Position numbers and translations under genes: made by a program | Notes under the pieces: model-generated | Told to the model about the DNA's origin: nothing | Seen by the model: only the letters and a program-made list of their open reading frames with translations | The model's database searches: none | In this document: positions 47,969 to 57,595 of the stretch, piece by piece | How positions within the stretch are numbered: the first letter of the stretch is position 1 | Layout: every line of letters begins with the position of its first letter | Origin: Acidipila sp. EB88 | GTDB taxonomy: Bacteria > Acidobacteriota > Terriglobia > Terriglobales > Acidobacteriaceae | Direction of reading: 5' to 3' | Length of the DNA stretch: 64,000 nucleotides | NCBI RefSeq assembly: GCF_003858395.1 | Contig: NZ_QWEV01000005.1 | Span: forward strand, 1,364,001 to 1,428,000

Positions 47969-50794
47969 ATGCGTAGCCTGCGATTCATCGCTTTGCTGCT
48001 TCTCTGCTCTTCCGTCCTGCCGGGCACTGCGCCCGTCGCGTCGGCACAAGGGAACATCATCTCCAGTATTCGGGTCATCGGCAACCGCCGGATCCCGAAG
48101 GAAACCGTGCTGGCGCGGCTGTTTTCGCGCGAGAACGAGAACTACGACCCGGCTACGGTCGAACGCGATTTCAACTCGCTGTGGAACACCGGCTACTTTG
48201 AAGATGTCCGTATCGAGCGGGAAGACACACCCAAGGGTGTGGTCCTCGATATTTATGTCCATGAAAAACCGACGATCCGCGAGATCAACTACAAGGGCCT
48301 GAACTCGATCACGCAGTCCGACATCCTGGACGCGTACAAGAAGGCCAAGGTCTCTCTCGCGCAGGAGTCACAGTTCGATCAGACGCATATCGCGCAGGCG
48401 ATCACGGTGATCAAGGAGCTTGAGTCCGAGCACGGCCACCAGTTCGCCAGCGTGCGCGAAGACGTCAAGGTCATTCCGCCGTCGAGCGTGCAGCTCAACT
48501 TCACGATCAAGGAAGGCCCCAAGGTCAAGGTCGGCAACATCACCTTTACCGGCAACGAGAAGGTGCCTTCCCGCATTCTGCGCGCCTCGATGAAGAACCT
48601 GAAGCCGATCGGTGTGCCGCACTCCATCGTGCTCGAGAACCTGTTCGCCAAGACCTACGACGCGACCAAGCTCGAAGAAGACACCGAGCGGGTACGCCAG
48701 GCCTATCGCGATCGCGGCTACTTCCGCGCCAACACTGCCGACCCGGACACCCACATCCGCAACGAAGGCGGGCTGTCACTGTTCACCTTCCGTCCCAAGG
48801 ACGGCAAGCGCATGGACATCCACATCCCCGTGGAAGAAGGCGGACGCTACCGCTTCACCGGCATCACCTTCAGCGGCTCCAAGATCAACATCAACACCAA
48901 GGCCCTGCGCGCCCAGTTCCAGATGAAGGACGGCGACTGGTTCGACGCCACTGCCTTCGGCAAGGGCCTCAAGAACCTGAACCAGGCCTACAACGGACTC
49001 GGCTACATCAACTTCTCGCCGGTACCGACGCCCAAGTACGACGACGTGAACCACACGCTGTCCTTCAACATCGATCTCGATGAAGGCAAGCAGTTCAAGG
49101 TTTCGCGCATCGAGTTCACCGGCAACAAGATCACGCGCGACTTCGTGATCCGCCGCGAGATCCTGCTCGAAGAAGGCCAGGTCTACAACTCCAAGCTGTG
49201 GGAAGCCGGTTTGCAGCGGCTCAACCAGCTCGAGTACTTCGACCCGCTCAAGGTTGATCAGGATACCGAAACCCACCAGAACGCCGAAGCCGGCACCGTC
49301 GACCTGCTGCTCAAGGTGCATGAAAAGGGCAAGAACTCGATCGGTCTCAACGGCGGCGTTTCCGGCCTTTCCGGCTCGTTCCTTGGCCTCAACTACCAGA
49401 CCAACAACTTCCTCGGACTCGGCGAAACGCTCTCCGTGCAGGCCAGCCAGGGCAACCTGGCTCGCAACCTGAGCCTCGGCTTCAACGAGCCTTACGTGCG
49501 CAACAAGCCGATCGATGTGGGCTTCCAGCTCTTCTCGAACAAGACCGACTACAACTCCAACAAGGCCTACAACGTCACCGGACTGGGCGCCAACGCCGCG
49601 GCGGCCACCAACTCGCTGCAGCAGAACTACAACCAGTCCTCCACCGGCTTCTCGCTGTCCGCCAGCTACCCGCTGCGCCGCTCGTTCAAGCGCGTCGGCC
49701 TGACCTACTCGTGGGATCGTTCGGCGGTGACCGCGTTCTCCGGTGCTTCGCAGAACCTGTTCCAGACCCTGGCCTTCCGCTCCGGCATCCAGGGACAGAA
49801 CGCGCTGACCGGCATCATCACCAGCAAGGCATCGTTCTCGTACTCCTACAATCACCTCGACTCGAACTTCGCTCCGCGCTCCGGCTCCTCGCTGCAGGGC
49901 CTGTTCCAGATCGCCGGTCTGTACGGCAACGTCCGCTACATCCTGCCCACGGTGGAGTACAAGTCATGGCACCCCATGCGTGGCTACCACATCGATCCGC
50001 AGGGCCGGAATGCCCTGGGCATCCGCCTGCAGGCTTCGTATGTACAGGGTATCTCCGGTGACGTCGCGCCGCCATTCCAGCGCTTCTACACCGGTGGTGA
50101 GAGCGATCTGCGCGGCTTCGACATCCGCTCGGGCACCCCGTACGGCTTTATCCCGACCCGCGTGCTGTTCAACCTGAACAACCCGGACGGCACCTGCGTG
50201 ACCCGCCAGCCGGGCGCTCCCCAGACCGGCCAGTGCGTCCAGGTACCGCTACCTGTCTACGGCATCGCCTCCGCCGGCGGCGATACCTCGCTCGTCAACA
50301 ACATCGAGTACCGCATCCCGCTGGTCGGTCGCACCGCGGCGCTCGAGCTCTTCAACGACTTCGGCATCAACGTGGCTCTGAACAAGAACCAGCTGCGCCA
50401 GAGTCCTGAAGGCATCGCCACGCTCGACTCGCCCCTGTACGGCTGCCGTACGTATGTCAACGGCTCCTGCCAGGGCGGCGTGCAGATCCCGTTCGACAAC
50501 AATGTACGTCCGATCTATGGGACGAACTTTGTGCCCCGCGACTCCATCGGCGCGCAGATCTCGGTGCTGCTGCCGATCGTGAACGCACCGTTCCGTATCT
50601 ACTACGCCTACAATCCCCTGCGTCTCGACAAGAGCGTCGCGAGCGAGAGCACCCAGCTCATCACCCGCGAACTGTTCCCGCAGGGTTCTGCAGGCGACTT
50701 CACCTACGCGCAGGCCGTCCAGCTTTACGGCGCCCTGTACCAGCTGCGCGAGCCGGCCAAGACCTTCCGGCTCACGGTGGGCACGACTTTCTAA
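47969..50794 (+). CDS. bamA: Outer-membrane protein assembly factor BamA
   Basis: Core of the machine that inserts beta-barrels into the outer membrane. Signal peptide MRSLRFIALLLLCSSVLPG to VASAQG. Five POTRA repeats follow, e.g. ISSIRVIGNRRIPKETVLAR, VGNITFTGNEKVPSRIL, RFTGITFSGSKI and VSRIEFTGNKITRDFVIRRE. The 16-strand barrel starts near VHEKGKNSIGLNGGVSG; the lid motif appears as GGESDLRGFDIRSG (LRGF for VRGF) and the protein ends in KTFRLTVGTTF. 941 residues, longer than E. coli BamA (810), with extended loops in the barrel, including four cysteines in CVTRQPGAPQTGQC and CRTYVNGSC that may form disulfides. ATG 47969 is used; the open frame upstream overlaps the promoter. Confidence 0.93.
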   Translation: MRSLRFIALLLLCSSVLPGTAPVASAQGNIISSIRVIGNRRIPKETVLARLFSRENENYDPATVERDFNSLWNTGYFEDVRIEREDTPKGVVLDIYVHEKPTIREINYKGLNSITQSDILDAYKKAKVSLAQESQFDQTHIAQAITVIKELESEHGHQFASVREDVKVIPPSSVQLNFTIKEGPKVKVGNITFTGNEKVPSRILRASMKNLKPIGVPHSIVLENLFAKTYDATKLEEDTERVRQAYRDRGYFRANTADPDTHIRNEGGLSLFTFRPKDGKRMDIHIPVEEGGRYRFTGITFSGSKININTKALRAQFQMKDGDWFDATAFGKGLKNLNQAYNGLGYINFSPVPTPKYDDVNHTLSFNIDLDEGKQFKVSRIEFTGNKITRDFVIRREILLEEGQVYNSKLWEAGLQRLNQLEYFDPLKVDQDTETHQNAEAGTVDLLLKVHEKGKNSIGLNGGVSGLSGSFLGLNYQTNNFLGLGETLSVQASQGNLARNLSLGFNEPYVRNKPIDVGFQLFSNKTDYNSNKAYNVTGLGANAAAATNSLQQNYNQSSTGFSLSASYPLRRSFKRVGLTYSWDRSAVTAFSGASQNLFQTLAFRSGIQGQNALTGIITSKASFSYSYNHLDSNFAPRSGSSLQGLFQIAGLYGNVRYILPTVEYKSWHPMRGYHIDPQGRNALGIRLQASYVQGISGDVAPPFQRFYTGGESDLRGFDIRSGTPYGFIPTRVLFNLNNPDGTCVTRQPGAPQTGQCVQVPLPVYGIASAGGDTSLVNNIEYRIPLVGRTAALELFNDFGINVALNKNQLRQSPEGIATLDSPLYGCRTYVNGSCQGGVQIPFDNNVRPIYGTNFVPRDSIGAQISVLLPIVNAPFRIYYAYNPLRLDKSVASESTQLITRELFPQGSAGDFTYAQAVQLYGALYQLREPAKTFRLTVGTTF

Positions 50795-50808
50795 CAGAAG
50801 CAGGCACA

Positions 50809-50841
50809 CAAAAAGGCTGGGCGAGAGCCCAGCCTTTTCTT
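50809..50841. terminator. Bidirectional terminator after bamA
   Basis: 12-bp stem AAAAGGCTGGGC / GCCCAGCCTTTT, GAGA tetraloop, then CTTT; A-rich on the other side, so it can also end the minus-strand gene that stops at 50886. Confidence 0.9.
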
Positions 50842-50885
50842 TGCGTATGTATTTGCTGTGACGCCGGCGTTCCTACCGCGGCAGC

Positions 50886-51143
50886 TTACACGCCCATGCC
50901 GAATTCGGAGTACGTGATCGGGTCGCCGGCATTGGAGAAAAAGTCAGACGGGGTACGGCGGCGGAACTTGTACCGGACGCGAAGCTCGCGGCCGATGTAA
51001 AGCCCGAGGGTCACGGCGCCGAGCATCACGGTGGCCAGGCCAACAGCCCGCAGGGGCGAAAACGTCGTGTCCTCCAGGTCATCCGGAGTGTCGAACTCGG
51101 CGAATGCACCAGCCTCAGGTTTGAAGAATTTGAGCGGATCCAT
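50886..51143 (-). CDS. Small single-pass membrane protein, unknown function
   Basis: 85 residues. Acidic N terminus with FKPEAGAFAEFDTPDDLED, one transmembrane helix (LRAVGLATVMLGAVTLGLYIG, about 31-51), then a basic segment RELRVRYKFRRRT on the inside, and a polar tail. No family recognised. AGGGG is near the ATG. It follows the adenosine deaminase gene by 86 bases on the same strand and may be the last gene of that transcript. Confidence 0.6.
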   Translation of the reverse strand: MDPLKFFKPEAGAFAEFDTPDDLEDTTFSPLRAVGLATVMLGAVTLGLYIGRELRVRYKFRRRTPSDFFSNAGDPITYSEFGMGV

Positions 51144-51229
51144 GCCCCTGATGATAGCGCAGAGCCCTCATTCGTTGCCTGCAATCCCGACTGGGCGCTT
51201 GTTGCCGGGCCGGATTGGGCACACCAAGG

Positions 51230-52261
51230 TCATACAACCTGTTCGAGTGCCTGCAGCCATGCCACCTTACGTTCGGGCGGCAAAAAGCTGGCTTCGAGCG
51301 AGTTGGACGCAAGCTCCCGCAGCTGCTCACGAGTGAAGTCGAATTGCTGCGCTGCCAGACGGTACTCGTCTTCCAGGTCGCTCCCGAACAGTGCCGGGTC
51401 ATCGGAGTTGATCGTCACCATCAGCCCCGCGTCGAAGTACGATCGCACCGGGTGCTCGGCAAGCGAGGCGCAGGAGGCGGTGCGCACGTTCGAGGTGATG
51501 CAGATCTCGAGCGGGATCTGTCGCTCCGCGAGCACGGCCATCAGGTCTGCGTCCTCGATTGCCGTGAGCGCGTGCCCGATCCGCTCGGCTCCGATGTTGA
51601 TCGCGCCCCAGATGCCGCCCGGCCCGACAGTTTCACCGGCATGTGCAGTGAGCCGCAGCCCGGCCGCGCGCGCTTCTTCGTACAGCTCGCGAAATGGCTC
51701 GGCGCCGGTGCGACGTTCATCCCCACCGATGCCGATGCCGATGATGCTTGGAAATTCATGCCGCATCTCCGCCGCCTTGCGAAAGACTCGCGCTGCTTCT
51801 TCCGGGCCGAAGTGGCGCACAGCGTCAAAGATCCAGAAGCAGGTGATGCCCCACTGCTGCTCTGCGGCGATCCGGGCGCGCTCCATCCCGGCAAACAGCG
51901 GCTCAAAGCTCGTGCGCCGCCAGTAATACACCACCCCCACCGAGACATACACCTCGGCATGCACCACGCCCTGTGCATGCAGGCGCTCCAGCATGCGCAG
52001 CGAGGCGAGCTCGTAGTCCTCTGCGCTGTGCAGCTGTTCGGTGATCGCCTTGAACGCCAGGAGGAAGCCGGAAAAGTCAGTGTAGCGGTAAAGCGCGCGC
52101 GCCTCGTCCAGCGTGAGCACCGGCAGCTTCGCAGCCCCGGGTCTGGCGATGCGACGCTCGCTGAGCTCAACCAGTGTCTCCGGAGAGATGGCGCCTTCAA
52201 GATGCAGGTGAAGCTCAGCCTTGGGCAGCCTGCGCAGATACATGGAAAGATCGGTTGCCAT
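51230..52261 (-). CDS. Adenosine deaminase family amidohydrolase
   Basis: Zinc aminohydrolase deaminating adenosine or a close analogue, 343 residues. Motifs: PKAELHLHLEGAIS (HxH zinc ligands), LTAHAGETVGPG (His-Ala-Gly-Glu), RIGHALTAIED (catalytic His) and VTINSDDPALFGSDL (Asp-Asp). The family also contains aminodeoxyfutalosine deaminase (menaquinone) and N6-modified-AMP deaminases; no mqn genes are nearby, so adenosine itself is the default guess. Lies 36 bases after the GH2 gene on the same strand. Confidence 0.85.
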   Translation of the reverse strand: MATDLSMYLRRLPKAELHLHLEGAISPETLVELSERRIARPGAAKLPVLTLDEARALYRYTDFSGFLLAFKAITEQLHSAEDYELASLRMLERLHAQGVVHAEVYVSVGVVYYWRRTSFEPLFAGMERARIAAEQQWGITCFWIFDAVRHFGPEEAARVFRKAAEMRHEFPSIIGIGIGGDERRTGAEPFRELYEEARAAGLRLTAHAGETVGPGGIWGAINIGAERIGHALTAIEDADLMAVLAERQIPLEICITSNVRTASCASLAEHPVRSYFDAGLMVTINSDDPALFGSDLEDEYRLAAQQFDFTREQLRELASNSLEASFLPPERKVAWLQALEQVV

Positions 52262-52297
52262 TGTCTCGCTTCAGCATACGCGCGGCTGCCGGCTGCA

Positions 52298-54238
52298 TTA
52301 GTGCGCAGTCATCTGCGCAGGCGTCTTGGCGTACTGCCGCCTGACCACCTCGAACGCTGCCTTATGCTCGCCAGACAGGCTGACCAGCCCCTTCCGGTTA
52401 TAGCCGTCCTGGATGCCCGGGAGCAGGCGCGTCGGTGAACGGAAGTCCATCAGTACCCAGGGCGTGGTGCCACGCACAAAAGGCATCTTGTCGATCATTT
52501 CAAATTGTTTCTCGAACAGGTGGGCCTGGAACTCCTCGGTGAAGCGATCGCGCACGTCGCCGTGCATACCTGTCTTGGCACCCGCGCCAAACTCGCTCAC
52601 AATGACCGGTTTGCCTGAAGGATCGGACCAGCGATACGACGGTGCATCGTCCGACTTGCCTGTGTACCAGCCGATGTACTCGTTGTACCCGAGCACGTCG
52701 AGGTACGGCACCAGCGGATCGTCCAGCGTGGCGGTGGAGTTTCCCTCGGCATCCTTGTGGAACGGCGTGACCATGGCCGATGTGATCAGGCGGGTGGGGT
52801 CTTCGGCACGGGCCTGGTCAATCAACTTATGAATGAACTCCGTACGATCAGGCGATGGCGGCGTCTCGTTCGACATGGACCAGAGCGCGATCGAAGCACG
52901 GTTGCCATCTCGGAGGATCTGCTCATGCAGCTGTGATTTCGCGCTGGCCAGCGCCTCGGGGCTGGTCCAGTCGATAGACCAGTACACCGGAATCTCGGAC
53001 CAGACCAGCAGACCTGCACGGTCAGCCTCGCGCAGAAAAGCATCCGGGTAGGGGTAGTGCGCCATGCGCACGAAATTGCAGCCCAGTGCGCGTGCGTAGC
53101 CCAGCGTAAGCCGGGCATCCGCCTCGGACCACGCACGCCCACTCTTGCTCTCCGGGTACGCGGCATAGCTGCGCGGCGCTTCGGCGTGCATGTTCACACC
53201 CTTGAGGTAGATCGGCTTGCCATTGAGCAGGATCTCGCCGCCGCGGACCTCCACGGTGCGGAAGCCGATGGTGTCGGCAAGCTGATCCGAGCCGACCTGC
53301 CACTCCACCCGGTACAGGCGTGCATGCTCCGGGGACCAGCGCTCCAGCCCTTTGGGTTCGAAGCTGAAGTGTGCGATGCCCTGCGCATCGGTCTTGGCGT
53401 TCACATCCACGTGCAGTTCCGGCAGGCGCAGGTGCACCGGCGTGCCGGTTGCAACGCCTTCCACGTGCGCACGACCGCTGACGTGATCCCCTGCGCCACG
53501 CTCGAGCCACAGGCGATCCTCGTCGATAAAGCCAGCAGCCGGAACCTCCACGATCGAGACCTCGCCGGTCAGACCGCCGTAGTTCCACCAGTCGGTCTTG
53601 GTGGTCGGCACCCGCTCGCGTTTGCGCACGTTATCGACCGCAACCACGATGGAGTTGTCCCCATCCTTGAGCGCCGCCGTGGCGTCGCAGTCGAAGGAGG
53701 TAAACGCTCCCTGGTGCTCGCAGACATTCTTCCCGTTCACGGTAACGTTGGCGCGATAGCTCGCCGCGCCGAAGTGCAGAAAAGAGCGCATACCGGCCGC
53801 AGGATGGTACGTGAAGTTCCGCTGGTACCAGACCAGGCCTTCGTAGTACAGCAGCTCCGCTCGCTGGCTGTTCCAGTCACCGGGCACCGCCAGTTCGGGC
53901 TCGTCGGGCCAGTTGTATTCCTGGACCGGGCCGCGCGGATCGAAGTGCTTGTCGGCAACAAATCCGTTCGGAGAGGGCGCTGACGGCTCATCCGGCCAGC
54001 CTCCCCAGCCATTGCGGTAGGGATCTGGAATGAAATGCCAAGGGCCATTCAGGCTGGTGGCGTGGCGCTGCGTGGCCGACACCAGCACCGTCGGCTGTTC
54101 TATGGGCATGGGGGACGCGGCAGGGCTCTGCGCCCGCAGGCCCGGAGCCGCGGTGAAAAGCGGCGCCAGCAAGAGCGCCGCGTACAGGTGCAGGGAGGGA
54201 GCTGAAAACAGGCGACGTGTCGAGCAGAACCTACGCAT
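52298..54238 (-). CDS. Secreted glycoside hydrolase family 2 (beta-glucuronidase/galactosidase-like)
   Basis: Exported exo-glycosidase, 646 residues; signal peptide region MRRFCSTRRLF to GLRAQ. Sugar-binding jelly-roll GH2_N (LNGPWHFIPDP; LVWYQRNFTYHP; ASYRANVTVNGK), the immunoglobulin-like domain and TIM barrel: VRMAHYPYPDAFLREADRAG, acid/base Glu in ALWSMSNETPPSPD, nucleophile Glu in PVIVSEFGAGAK. The closest match is the beta-glucuronidase branch (SNETP), but beta-galactosidase or mannosidase activity cannot be excluded. Two in-frame ATGs are close (54238, 54247); neither has a strong ribosome site. Confidence 0.85.
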   Translation of the reverse strand: MRRFCSTRRLFSAPSLHLYAALLLAPLFTAAPGLRAQSPAASPMPIEQPTVLVSATQRHATSLNGPWHFIPDPYRNGWGGWPDEPSAPSPNGFVADKHFDPRGPVQEYNWPDEPELAVPGDWNSQRAELLYYEGLVWYQRNFTYHPAAGMRSFLHFGAASYRANVTVNGKNVCEHQGAFTSFDCDATAALKDGDNSIVVAVDNVRKRERVPTTKTDWWNYGGLTGEVSIVEVPAAGFIDEDRLWLERGAGDHVSGRAHVEGVATGTPVHLRLPELHVDVNAKTDAQGIAHFSFEPKGLERWSPEHARLYRVEWQVGSDQLADTIGFRTVEVRGGEILLNGKPIYLKGVNMHAEAPRSYAAYPESKSGRAWSEADARLTLGYARALGCNFVRMAHYPYPDAFLREADRAGLLVWSEIPVYWSIDWTSPEALASAKSQLHEQILRDGNRASIALWSMSNETPPSPDRTEFIHKLIDQARAEDPTRLITSAMVTPFHKDAEGNSTATLDDPLVPYLDVLGYNEYIGWYTGKSDDAPSYRWSDPSGKPVIVSEFGAGAKTGMHGDVRDRFTEEFQAHLFEKQFEMIDKMPFVRGTTPWVLMDFRSPTRLLPGIQDGYNRKGLVSLSGEHKAAFEVVRRQYAKTPAQMTAH

Positions 54239-54289
54239 GCCCGCCATCTTAGCGCGCACGCTCCTCCGCGCGCGATCCAAGGCAGAGCT

Positions 54290-55252
54290 TTACGCGTGCC
54301 GGCGCGCGTCTGCCTCAGACAGTGCCACCCGAAAAGCGTTGGCCTGCACAAACATCTCGCGCAACTCCGGCGTCTTCAGGTTCTCGCGCAGGTGAATCAG
54401 CTCCTGCTCCAGGGCGAGCATGGCAGCTGCCACCGCCGGTTCATTGGCGAGGGCAATATCGCGCCACATGGAATACGGACTAGCCCCGAGCCGCGTCATC
54501 TCGCGCAGCGCCCGGCCGCCCATGCCCATCAAGGCATTGTCCTTGCCTGCAAATTCATGGGAGAACTGTTGCTGCAGCATCGCGGCAAACGCGGTGGCTA
54601 CCATCTGGGGCAGGTGGCTGATTGAGGCGCAGAGCAGGTCGTGGCGCGCGGGCGAAAGCGTAACCGTGCGCGCTCCGAACCGCTCCACCAGCGCCAGCCA
54701 CTCCGCAGCATAGGGATGTTGCGTAAGCGTCTCCGGCGCATCCTGGTTCGCGCCGGTAAACAGCCAGGTCGAATCTACAAAGAGCGAAGCTTCGGCGTGG
54801 GCAGCCCCACCCTGCTCCTTGCCGGCCATGGGATGGCCTGGCAACCAGCTCGGCTGTGCTTCGCCGTTGTAAAGCGAACCCACCTGCTCCACCAGGAAGC
54901 GTTTGACGCTTCCTACGTCCGTAACCAGTTGCGAGGGGGAGAGCACCGGGGCAAGCTGTTCCAGCCACTCGGCTATTGAGAAAACCGGACCGGCAAGCAC
55001 GATCAGATCCGCCGCAAGTGCGCATACGAACGGATCCTCATCGGGCTCACCGACCACGGCAGGGTCTACGCCGCCACGCGCACGCGCTGCCGCAAGCGCC
55101 GCCGGGTCAGGGTCCCAGCCCAGGATGCTTCCGGTGAAGCCTCCCTCACGTAGAGCCAGTCCGATCGAGGTGCCTATCAAACCTGTCCCGAAGATCGCAA
55201 CGCGGCGAATGCCGCTTCCCAACTCTGCAACAACGTTGCTATGCAGCTGCAT
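54290..55252 (-). CDS. tyrA: Prephenate dehydrogenase
   Basis: NAD-dependent oxidative decarboxylation of prephenate (or arogenate) toward tyrosine, 320 residues. Rossmann start RRVAIFGTGLIGTSIGLALR; TDVGSVKRFLVE; LPGHPMAGKEQGG (catalytic His region); SISHLPQMVATAFA helix. No fused chorismate mutase, which is a separate gene just upstream. ATG 55252 has AAGGAG four bases upstream, so the longer frame to 55309 is rejected. Follows the DAHP synthase gene by 78 bases. Confidence 0.92.
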   Translation of the reverse strand: MQLHSNVVAELGSGIRRVAIFGTGLIGTSIGLALREGGFTGSILGWDPDPAALAAARARGGVDPAVVGEPDEDPFVCALAADLIVLAGPVFSIAEWLEQLAPVLSPSQLVTDVGSVKRFLVEQVGSLYNGEAQPSWLPGHPMAGKEQGGAAHAEASLFVDSTWLFTGANQDAPETLTQHPYAAEWLALVERFGARTVTLSPARHDLLCASISHLPQMVATAFAAMLQQQFSHEFAGKDNALMGMGGRALREMTRLGASPYSMWRDIALANEPAVAAAMLALEQELIHLRENLKTPELREMFVQANAFRVALSEADARRHA

Positions 55253-55330
55253 GCTGCTCCTTATGGACGTTCTGCGCTCATTAGACCCTGATCCGCCGCA
55301 CAGCGTCACTGCCCGGCGCCATTTTCCTGG

Positions 55331-56350
55331 TTACCGAAGACGCCTTCCCAGGGCCGGGGCGATGGCGCGCATTTCCGTCATCAACTTTTCCAGCTGCTCT
55401 GGATAGAGTGTCTGCGCACCATCCGAGACAGCCTTCTCCGGGTTAGGGTGCACCTCGATGATCAGACCGTCGGCCCCGGCCGCCACCGAGGCACGGGCCA
55501 TGGCAGGCACCAGATCACGACGGCCGCAGCCATGTGACGGGTCGGCAATCATCGGCAGGTGCGACAGCTTCTTGACCACCGGAATCGCGGAGATGTCCAT
55601 CGTGTTGCGGGTGTAGGTCTCGAAGGTGCGGATACCGCGCTCGCAGAGCATCACGTCGTAGTTGCCCCCGGACAGAATGTACTCGCTCGAGAGCAGCAGC
55701 TCTTCTACCGACGCAGCCGGACCGCGCTTGAGCAGGACCGGTTTGCGGATATGGCCCAGCTCACGCAGGAGGTTGAAGTTCTGCATGTTGCGCGCGCCCA
55801 CCTGGAAAGTGTCGACGTAAGGCAGCATCATCTCGATCTGCGAGATCTCCATTACCTCGGAGATGATCAGCAGCCCGGTGGCATCACCGGCCTCACGCAT
55901 CAGCTTCAGACCATCCAGCCCCATGCCCTGGAATGAATACGGCGAGCTGCGTGGCTTGAACGCGCCGCCGCGCAGGAACTGGCCGCCCGCTGCCTTGACC
56001 TGGGCCGCCACGGTGAACAGCTGGTCGCGACTTTCCACGGCGCACGGGCCGGCCATCACGACGATCTCTTCGCCACCGACAGTGACGCCGTTGGCGTAGC
56101 GAATCACGGTGCCGTCCGGAGCGAACGAGCGACCGGCAAGCTTGTAGGGCGACGAGATGCGGTATGCCTCGCTGACGCCATCGAGTACTTCGTACTCCTT
56201 CACGTCGAACGCGTCGGGACGGCCCACACCCGCGACGATGGTCTGGGTTGTGCCCGTGGTGCGATGCACCTTGAAGCCGTCTTCCACCAGACGCTCCACC
56301 ACATGTTCAATCTGCGCGGCAGTGGCGCCTTCCTGCATGGCTACGATCAT
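55331..56350 (-). CDS. aroF: 3-deoxy-7-phosphoheptulonate (DAHP) synthase, type I-beta
   Basis: First step of the shikimate pathway: PEP + erythrose-4-P to DAHP. 339 residues: a ferredoxin-like N-terminal domain (MIVAMQEGATAAQIEHVVER, about 1-70) that binds feedback aromatic amino acids in this type, then the TIM barrel with VVMAGPCAVESRDQLF, LRGGAFKPRSSPYSFQG, VLLKRG and the metal ligands in IADPSHGCGRR. Its ATG overlaps the stop of the chorismate mutase gene (ATGA), so the two are translationally coupled and the products may form a complex, as known in some Bacillus enzymes. Confidence 0.95.
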   Translation of the reverse strand: MIVAMQEGATAAQIEHVVERLVEDGFKVHRTTGTTQTIVAGVGRPDAFDVKEYEVLDGVSEAYRISSPYKLAGRSFAPDGTVIRYANGVTVGGEEIVVMAGPCAVESRDQLFTVAAQVKAAGGQFLRGGAFKPRSSPYSFQGMGLDGLKLMREAGDATGLLIISEVMEISQIEMMLPYVDTFQVGARNMQNFNLLRELGHIRKPVLLKRGPAASVEELLLSSEYILSGGNYDVMLCERGIRTFETYTRNTMDISAIPVVKKLSHLPMIADPSHGCGRRDLVPAMARASVAAGADGLIIEVHPNPEKAVSDGAQTLYPEQLEKLMTEMRAIAPALGRRLR

Positions 56351-56688
56351 TGCTGGCCTTCCTGTGCTTCTTCGCGTGCTTTCAGCGAGGCTGTGTCTTC
56401 CAGTGCTGCCTTTGCCCGTTCCGAGGCGAGCTCTTCCTGCTGCAGAGCGCGCATCACGTCGATCAGGCGTTCATAGATGTGCGTCAGCTCGATATCCGGG
56501 AGCGGGCCCTGGTTATGGGCGCGCACATTCTCAAAGATCACGGCTTCGCGGTTGGGCTCGTACACCGGCAGGGTGCTTGTTTTCTTGAGGCGGCCGATGG
56601 CCTGGGCGGCGCGAGCGCGCTCCGAGATCAGCTCCACGATTTGGCGGTCCAGGTCATCGATTTTGAGACGCCAGGCGGCAATGTCCAT
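56347..56688 (-). CDS. Chorismate mutase, AroQ type
   Basis: Small (113 aa) all-helical enzyme turning chorismate into prephenate. Pattern: IDDLDRQIVELISERARAAQAIGRLK (helix 1 with the active Arg and Lys), then PVYEPNREAVIFENVRAHNQ and the last helix ELTHIYERLIDVMRALQQ. The C-terminal 25 residues (SERAKAALEDTASLKAREEA) are charged and extra. ATG 56688 with GAGGA nearby; the open frame upstream overlaps the trpA 3' region and is rejected. Stop overlaps the DAHP synthase start by four bases. Sits 70 bases after trpA. Confidence 0.9.
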   Translation of the reverse strand: MDIAAWRLKIDDLDRQIVELISERARAAQAIGRLKKTSTLPVYEPNREAVIFENVRAHNQGPLPDIELTHIYERLIDVMRALQQEELASERAKAALEDTASLKAREEAQEGQQ

Positions 56689-56758
56689 GAGTTCCTCACA
56701 CGGGTGTGGGTGGGCGTGGTCCTGCGAAGGCGAGAAGCCTGCCGGAAAGAAGGGGCGG

Positions 56759-57595
56759 CTAGGAGCGGGCCAGCGCGGCAACGGGGCGCAGGCCCCCGAT
56801 AAATCGGCCAACGGCCTCCGCGGCGATCTCGCGGCTGGAAGCCTCGATGATCGCGACCAGCGCAGAACCGACCACCGCGGCGTCGGCAAAGCGACCCACC
56901 TGTTCTACCTGCTCCGCGCTGGAGATGCCGAAGCCTACGGCCAGGGGCAAGTCCGTATACCGACGTAGCCGCTTGACCAGTTGCTCCGCATCACCTTCGA
57001 GCGCTGCCTGCGCCCCGGTGATCCCGACGCGTGAGATCACGTACACAAAGCCACGGGACACGCGGGCGATCTTCTCAAGGCGCGCATCGGGACTCGTGGG
57101 TGCGGCCAGAAAGATGGGCGCCAGGCTGTGGCGGGCCATGGCGGCAAGGTACGCATCCGCTTCTTCCACGATCATGTCGGTCAGCAGGACGCCGTCGATG
57201 CCGGCCGCGGCTGCGGCTGCGCAGAAGCGCTCGAAGCCGGCACCCTGCCCGAAGCGGACCACCGGGTTGAGATAGGAGAAAAGCACCAGCCCGCAATCGG
57301 GCCGGGCCGCGCGGAGCCTTGCAGCGATCGCGAGCACATCGGTGAGCGACACACCGCGCGCCACGGCACGCTCACTGGCCCGCTGGATCACGGGCCCATC
57401 AGCAAGCGGGTCTGAGAACGGGACGCCCAGCTCCAGCACGTCCGCGCCGGCGTCGATCGCGGCCAGCGCGATGTCGTAGCTAGCGTCGAGGTCGGGGTCG
57501 CCAATGGTTAGGTACGCCACAAGACCGGGACGCCCGGTGCGGGACTCGCCTGCACCCCCGCTGCTCCCCGGCGACTGGTTGAACTGGATCGGCAC
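56759..57595 (-). CDS. trpA: Tryptophan synthase alpha subunit
   Basis: Splits indole-3-glycerol phosphate to indole and G3P and passes indole to TrpB. 278 residues. Catalytic Glu and Asp are in VLELGVPFSDPLADGPVIQ; LLTDMIVEEADAY and VYVISRVGITGAQ follow; VGFGISSAEQV and VVGSALV are the phosphate loop strands. GTG start immediately after the trpB TAA, with GGGAG six bases upstream inside the trpB end. A Ser/Gly-rich N-terminal piece (SPGSSGGAGESRTG) is slightly unusual. Confidence 0.94.
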   Translation of the reverse strand: MPIQFNQSPGSSGGAGESRTGRPGLVAYLTIGDPDLDASYDIALAAIDAGADVLELGVPFSDPLADGPVIQRASERAVARGVSLTDVLAIAARLRAARPDCGLVLFSYLNPVVRFGQGAGFERFCAAAAAAGIDGVLLTDMIVEEADAYLAAMARHSLAPIFLAAPTSPDARLEKIARVSRGFVYVISRVGITGAQAALEGDAEQLVKRLRRYTDLPLAVGFGISSAEQVEQVGRFADAAVVGSALVAIIEASSREIAAEAVGRFIGGLRPVAALARS